A model generated the notes under the pieces. The model worked only from the letters and a program-made list of their open reading frames with translations. It did no database searches and was not told the origin of the DNA. Below are positions 59,798 through 64,000 of a stretch of DNA of 64,000 bases, in pieces. Origin of the DNA: Perca fluviatilis (Eukaryota > Chordata > Actinopteri > Perciformes > Percidae). The stretch lies in contig NC_053116.1 of assembly GCF_010015445.1 (NCBI RefSeq), positions 32,022,785 to 32,086,784 of the forward strand, written 5' to 3'. The translations under genes and the position numbers were made by a program. Within the stretch, counting starts at the first letter, position 1. Every line of letters starts with the position of its first letter.

Positions 59798-59975
59798 TAG
59801 TCTTGCGTTGCCAGACCTATCTCGACAGTGCCGTGTCAGCGGTGGAGTATGGTCTGGCTACACCGCTTATCATTCTGGGACGGGATAAAAACGCTGTGGC
59901 TTGTTTGCTTTTTATTTATTTTAATTTTTTAAACCAATGACAGCTGTCTTGCTCAGTCTAAGTCTAAGTTCCGGT
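59798..59975 (-). repeat. Dispersed repeat, copy 3 of 3 (inverted)
   Basis: TAGTCTTGCGTTGCCAGACC then TATCTCGACAGTGCCGTG, ATGGTCTGGCTACACCGC, TCATTCTGGGACGGGAT and AAACCAATGACAG match the reverse complement of copy 1 block by block. Confidence 0.65.
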
Positions 59976-60213
59976 GCCTTTTCATGATAGATAGCGGAAT
60001 GGGAGGGACAAAGCCTGACATCACATGCAGGATGTCAGGCTTTATCCTAGCACTGTACATCCTGTAAACCAGACAACGTATTCTCACGAATAGGTTTGTA
60101 TGATCTTGTACGAAAAAACGTATGCGCAACAATTCCTATGATATCTTACGATATTACAGCCACCGCCGCCGGTCAAGTGATGGTTAAGTTTAGCGGTCGT
60201 TACAGTTAGGTTT
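59976..60213. repeat. Short spacer with ACGTATTCTCACGAA-type repeat
   Basis: CAACGTATTCTCACGAATAG then TACGAAAAAACGTATGCGCA and CCTATGATATCTTACGA look like a dispersed fish repeat of unknown class. The LTR begins right after. Confidence 0.35.
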
Positions 60214-60837
60214 TGTTAGGCTCTAGTCGGACCCAGGACTGAGAACAGGCACACAAACACAGATTAGCAGTTAGCAGTGTTTTATTGGACACAATGTGGA
60301 TAGTGCAGGAGGGAATGGCCAGGAGAGCAGCTCCAGGTGGAGTCGAAGCTGGAGATCCGACGGCGGGTGTGGGCAGCCAAGACGAGGGAGAGCTGGGTGG
60401 AAGGCTGGTTGAGAACGGAGTTGCGAGGTGAGCAGGCAGCGGGAGGCAGATGAGAACCGGAAGCAGCAGGTCCAGAGGGCGGAACTGAACAGAGATGGGA
60501 AGCGTGAGACAAGCACAAAGGAGGCAACAGGTATGCTAATAACAGGACTGAATTCTCTCGAGCACAGAGTGGAGCCAGTTACCACAGGGAATGGTTGTAA
60601 CGAACTGGCGCGAAGAGGTGAACAGCCCGGGTAGATAACTGTTGGTTGAGTACTGGAATGAGCTGCAGTGGTGTTGGTTGATTACTGGAATGATCTGCAG
60701 CTGGTGAGCAGAGCAGGTGAGAATGGCCACGCCTTGACCTAGATCTCTTGGAGTGACATGTAGACAGACACAGACACCACACACACACACACAAGGGAAA
60801 GGGAACAGAAAGCTGGGAAGGGAACACTGACCTAACA
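60214..60837 (-). repeat. 3' LTR of the Gypsy-type element (624 bp)
   Basis: Read on the minus strand it starts TGTTAGGTCAGTG at 60837 and ends GAGCCTAACA at 60214, so the tips TGTTAGG and CCTAACA are a perfect 7-bp inverted pair with TG...CA ends. It lies directly after the chromodomain end of the element, in the place a 3' LTR should be. A weak G-rich stretch (GTGGGGTAC) just before it on the minus strand may be the polypurine tract. The 5' LTR would lie past 64000, so LTR divergence cannot be measured here. Confidence 0.8.
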
Positions 60838-60889
60838 GTACCCCACGGACGCCCCGGCCCCACCCCTGTCAGGTGGGCCCGATGGATGA

Positions 60890-61420
60890 TTAACTGAGGA
60901 TCAGATGAAGCTGGGGCCCAGACCGTTCCTCCGACCATAACCCTCCCAGTCCACCAAGTAATGGAAACCCGACCACGTCTCCGGAGCCGGAGCTCCCCAC
61001 AGTGTAGGCCGGATGATCATCGATAAGAGGGGGAGGGGGGCCCGTGGGCGGACACAAGGGCTCCGAGGAGACACTTCAACTGGGGACTGGGTCGGGTGGA
61101 TCCTCATAGAGCGGGAGTTTCAACTGCACAGCTGACGGGTTGACGACGGATCCACCCGAAGGTCCCAGAAACCGGGCGACAGTTTACGGAGTCAGTGTAG
61201 GGTACATTGCTGGACGAGAGCCAGACCTTCTGTCCTGGTTGGTATTGGGGTGCAGGAACCCGGTGTCTGTCGGCCGTCTTCTTGTTTCTGGCCCGGTCTG
61301 AGGAGGCCCTCCGGCGTCATCCCAGATTTGCGGCAGCGTTTGTTGTTTTGTAGGATGAATGGGGGGTAGTTATTTTTCGCTGTTCCATAGTTCTCACACA
61401 TAGCTTTGTGGCACCCAGAG
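60890..61420 (-). pseudogene. Integrase C-terminal region and chromodomain remnant
   Basis: On the minus strand an integrase tail is readable near 61190-61290 ([10 protein letters not shown] in one frame), a basic strand that binds DNA in Gypsy integrases. Stops follow. Downstream, [12 protein letters not shown] (about 60945-60985) is the heart of a chromodomain, with the aromatic residues and the Trp-Glu-Gly turn that in chromoviruses steer integration to chromatin. The zinc-binding and D,D-35-E core of integrase, several hundred residues, is not present upstream. The piece cannot act as an integrase. Confidence 0.75.
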
Positions 61421-61689
61421 ATCCAGGTGCCCGAGAGTATATTATATGGAGGTCCTGTCTCATGAGACGGTAATTTAGGTAATGAAAATGGGCAATTTGT
61501 TGTCACAATGGTGAGTATGGTGTCATTACCTCAGGCGTGCGAAATCCCTGCTTGGTGCGGACGGTGGGTGCTTATTCGGCAGATGCCACGCGGTGTCTAC
61601 ATCCGCAGTGTTTGTATGTTCATGATGAGATATGAATAGTGGGGCGTGCTTGTTCTTTTTTGTTTGTGTTTGTGTACAGTTCATACTCA

Positions 61690-62060
61690 GGCCATCTGCT
61701 TTGTGAGAATTCAGTTTTTGGGTTTAGGCCAGGTTCTTATGGTCAGTCCAGACGATGAGGCCTCTCCCCCAGCCATCCTCCCCTCCTCCAAGCGCTTTAC
61801 CGCAAGCAGCCCCGTCCGTCATAGTTCCTTTTGCTGGGGACAGTTTTTGGAGAAGTAAGCCACCGGATGGAGTTTGATCCGTGGAGGAGCATTGGGACAG
61901 TACCGCCCCACCCCAGAATCAGAAGCATCCACCTCAACAATAAACGGAACTGGTGTCAAATGAATCAAAACAGGAGCAGTTAACAGTTTTGGTGTACTCA
62001 CAGCTCCAGCTTCCGGGTACAGCAGGATTTGGGGGTGAGCTAGTAGGGCTACCACCCGGT
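61690..62060 (-). pseudogene. Ribonuclease H domain remnant
   Basis: The minus-strand frame at 61819-62055 contains LTAPVLIHL, then FIVEVDASDSGVG with the first catalytic Asp of a Gypsy RNase H, then KLHPVAYFSKNCPQQKEL. The following part, near 61690-61820, continues in other frames (LLAVK, then a degenerate TDHKN-like stretch). The domain normally trims the RNA template during reverse transcription. Frameshifts make it non-functional. It directly follows the reverse transcriptase remnant. Confidence 0.75.
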
Positions 62061-62064
62061 GAAG

Positions 62065-62760
62065 TTTGTAGGTAGAAATTAGGGCGAGGATCTGTTGTTT
62101 CTAGGTGGGTGTGGCCATTCGTCACACTTTTTTTTTCTGGATCGGGACCTGTCCCCTCATAACTCCGCAGTTGACGGTGACTCGCATTTCTCCGTTTACA
62201 AACAGTGCTGGGAGTGTAGTTATGGGAAATATCAAATTTAGGTAGACAAAGGTAGCCTAGCATGTCACCATGGAACCCGGGGGCATTAGTAGACCGAATG
62301 CTGACCAGGTACTCAAAATGCCCTAGGGGTGTTGAACGCGTTTTCCACTCGTCTCCATGTTTGATAGGCGAGGTGGTAGGCGTTGCGAAGTCGAGTTTGG
62401 TGAATACAGTGGCCCTGAAGGGGCTCTGAAGGCAATTGATGAGTGGCAGGGATATGTGTTTTGACAGTAATGTTGTTGAGTCCCCGGTAGTCGATGCAGG
62501 GGCAGGGTTTTATCTTTTGTCAACAAAGAAAAACGGCGCCGACAGGGGAGAGCGAGGGACGGATGATGCCTGAAGCCCGAGTCCCTAATATAGGTCTCCA
62601 TGGCTTCCCTCTCAGGCCGGGACAGATTGAATAGCCCGGCTGGACGGTAAGGGGCACCGGGAAGAAGCTCTATGGCGCAGTCATAGGGTCTGTGAGGCCG
62701 GTAAAGAGAGAGCTTTAGTTTTGCTAAAACCTCCGCTAAATCTCCGGTACTCATCAGGGA
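62065..62760 (-). pseudogene. Reverse transcriptase remnant
   Basis: The minus-strand frame at 62323-62754 starts with LSLYRPHRPYDCAIELLPGA, then PEREAMETYIRDSG, the usual N-terminal part of Gypsy reverse transcriptase. It then drifts out of frame; later conserved blocks are readable only piecewise in other frames (for example GHFEYLV near 62310). At the place of the catalytic Y-x-D-D motif (about 62225-62250) the sequence no longer encodes the two aspartates. The enzyme would be inactive. Confidence 0.75.
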
Positions 62761-63013
62761 CAGACGAGAGGTCAGGAATTTTGTCCGGAAGAGCAGGGAG
62801 GTTATCAGAGGGCTGGAATAGCAGATCCGGAGGCAGACAGAATACGCTGCTTCTAACTATGGATCTTGTGGTTCTCCCAATCAATGTGGGATTGTGACAG
62901 CTAAGCCAGGGATAACCGAGGATAAGGGGTGGTAGGTGAGGAGACTACCATAAACCGAATCGTCTCTCTGTGATTGCCTGACAAAATGAGAGAGATAGAG
63001 ACAGTTTGGTGCG

Positions 63014-63200
63014 TTATCCGGGCAAGCGATGACCGTCAATGGCAGTGACTGGGATAGGGGAAGGCAGAGATGTAACGGGAATAGCTGCTTGTTTAACAAA
63101 GTTGGCGTCGAGGAAATTGTCCTCTGCCGAGTCAATTAATGCGGTTAACGGGAGGGACAGAGTTCTGAATTGGAGTGTGGCAGAAATAGCTAATCGGGGG
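63014..63200 (-). pseudogene. Aspartic protease remnant
   Basis: In the minus-strand frame at 63014-63400, LTALIDSAEDNFLDANF (about 63102-63149) is the active-site region of a Gypsy protease. The expected D-S/T-G triad reads D-S-A: one residue is missing relative to the family pattern. The enzyme would cut the Gag-Pol polyprotein. The frame is otherwise open here, so the loss is specific and not due to a stop. Confidence 0.65.
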
Positions 63201-63204
63201 CCTA

Positions 63205-63995
63205 TGATGTGGGAGGTAGATGTAGGGCTCGCAAGGACACCCACCCTTACTTGCGCGAGCTCTGTCTTTTGGTCGAACGGGACAGTTGGCGAGGAAATGG
63301 GTGGCGTCCCCACAGTATAGGCGTTCCCAGCCCGAAGGCGCGGCGGTCTTTCTGCTGGGGACAGTTTACGACCCAGCTGCATGGGCTCGTCTTGCTCCAT
63401 AGTAGAGGACTCAAAGGGGGTGAGCGCTGAGCTGGTCGGGCTGTGGCCTGGCGGGTAGAGGACAGCTTCTCCCTGTTAGTGGGGCAGGCTCGACCCGCTC
63501 CTGTCCCGTCTACTCTCCCGTAACCGGTTGTCGATTTTAATGGCTAGGAGAAACGAGAGAATGGAGGTTAGTGGGTTCATCCGAACAGCCAACTCATCTT
63601 TGACAGGGTCGCTCAAACCGTTTACAAACGCCCCTGGAGTGCTTCATCATTCCACTTGGAATCAGCGCTAATGTCCAGAACTCTATGGAATAGTCTGCCA
63701 CACTGCTTGTGCCCTGTCGTAGCTTCAGGAGTCTCTTGGAGGCATTACCGGCGTGGTCTGGGTGGTCAAACACAGTCTTAAGACGTGAGGAAAACTCATC
63801 GAAAAGAGATACCCCTCAGTACGCTGGTTAGTGAACACGGTCTGCCCAGACCAGAGCTCTCCCTCTGAGCAGACATAGTGCGATTGTACCTTAGACGTCT
63901 CAGAGGCGAAGGAGTGGGTTTCTGTGCAAAACCAGGCGGCACTGAGAAGGAAACCACGACACTTGTTTAGCTCACCGCCGAAGGGTTCAGGCGAG
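63205..63995 (-). pseudogene. Gag remnant with zinc knuckle
   Basis: On the minus strand YSIEFW, AFVNGLSDPVKDELAVR (about 63590-63640) and IDNRLRESRRDR (about 63505-63540) are typical of Gypsy capsid C-terminal regions. The zinc knuckle follows near 63280-63325 as LYCGDATHFLANCP, in a different frame from the protease. Its first Cys is replaced by Arg, leaving Cys-x4-His-x4-Cys. At least two frameshifts occur. The N-terminal part of gag lies outside the window. Confidence 0.7.
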
Positions 63996-64000
63996 GTGAC

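Larger units (their letters stand above)
60214..64000 (-). mobile_element. Gypsy (Ty3) retrotransposon with chromodomain, truncated by window edge
   Basis: Minus-strand order from the edge inward: gag remnant, zinc knuckle, protease, reverse transcriptase, RNase H, integrase tail, chromodomain, 3' LTR. This is the pol order of Ty3/Gypsy elements, and the C-terminal chromodomain places it with chromoviruses. Frameshifts and stops break every gene. Only about 300 bp separate the RNase H remnant from the integrase tail, so the integrase core has been deleted. GC content here is clearly higher than in the rest of the window. The copy is dead. Confidence 0.85.

Overview
The window looks like nuclear DNA of a ray-finned fish, probably a spiny-rayed (percomorph) teleost. 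The support is the repeat content: very many small hAT-type elements beginning with TAGGGCTG-like termini, PIF/Harbinger and TTAA-target elements, a Tc1 remnant, a chromodomain Gypsy retrotransposon, a tRNA-derived SINE, and long (TG)n, (GA)n and (TA)n microsatellites. I recognise no host protein-coding gene, rRNA or functional tRNA. Nearly all open frames are short and read through repeats or microsatellites. The region is best read as intergenic DNA or the inside of a large intron; the sequence does not say which.

Layout. 1-7.2 kb is dense in DNA transposons: a hAT copy (16-353), a TTAA element (671-1192), a Harbinger-type element with TTA target duplications (1474-2050), further hAT copies (2554-3174 and 4694-5218), and a decayed autonomous Harbinger (about 5445-7190) whose transposase reading frame is split by a 499-bp hAT element (6213-6711). 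7.2-17 kb mixes plain sequence, microsatellites and fragments, with one clean 411-bp hAT at 12669-13079. 17.4-19.35 kb is a 1.94-kb hAT with an intact 8-bp target duplication and a broken BED-finger transposase start. 21-24 kb holds a LINE-like tail, a second BED-finger remnant, another hAT-like element and a likely solo LTR.

24-44 kb is mostly plain, AT-rich sequence. It carries a palindromic Tc1 remnant (28.46-28.9 kb), a 745-bp element (29662-30406) and a SINE bounded by a perfect 16-bp duplication (33196-33351). 44-60 kb has three copies of a 150-190-bp repeat, an inverted-repeat element (46989-47278), a 1.09-kb TTAA element with arms of about 300 bp and a later retroposon insertion (49650-50739), and another hAT (55881-56212). 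60.2 kb to the end is a minus-strand Gypsy chromovirus-type element: 3' LTR, chromodomain, integrase tail, RNase H, reverse transcriptase, protease and gag, all broken; its 5' end lies beyond the window.

Nothing here works as a pathway. The coding remnants belong to transposable elements and all appear dead. Several repeat-poor blocks rich in TAAT-type motifs (around 40.2, 43.1, 45.4, 48.0, 51.1 and 52.4 kb) are the only places where I would look for host regulatory sequence, and that is inference from composition only. I did not find a convincing undescribed system. The most interesting items are the nested insertions, the hAT copy whose centre was replaced by another repeat, and the rearranged TTAA element.
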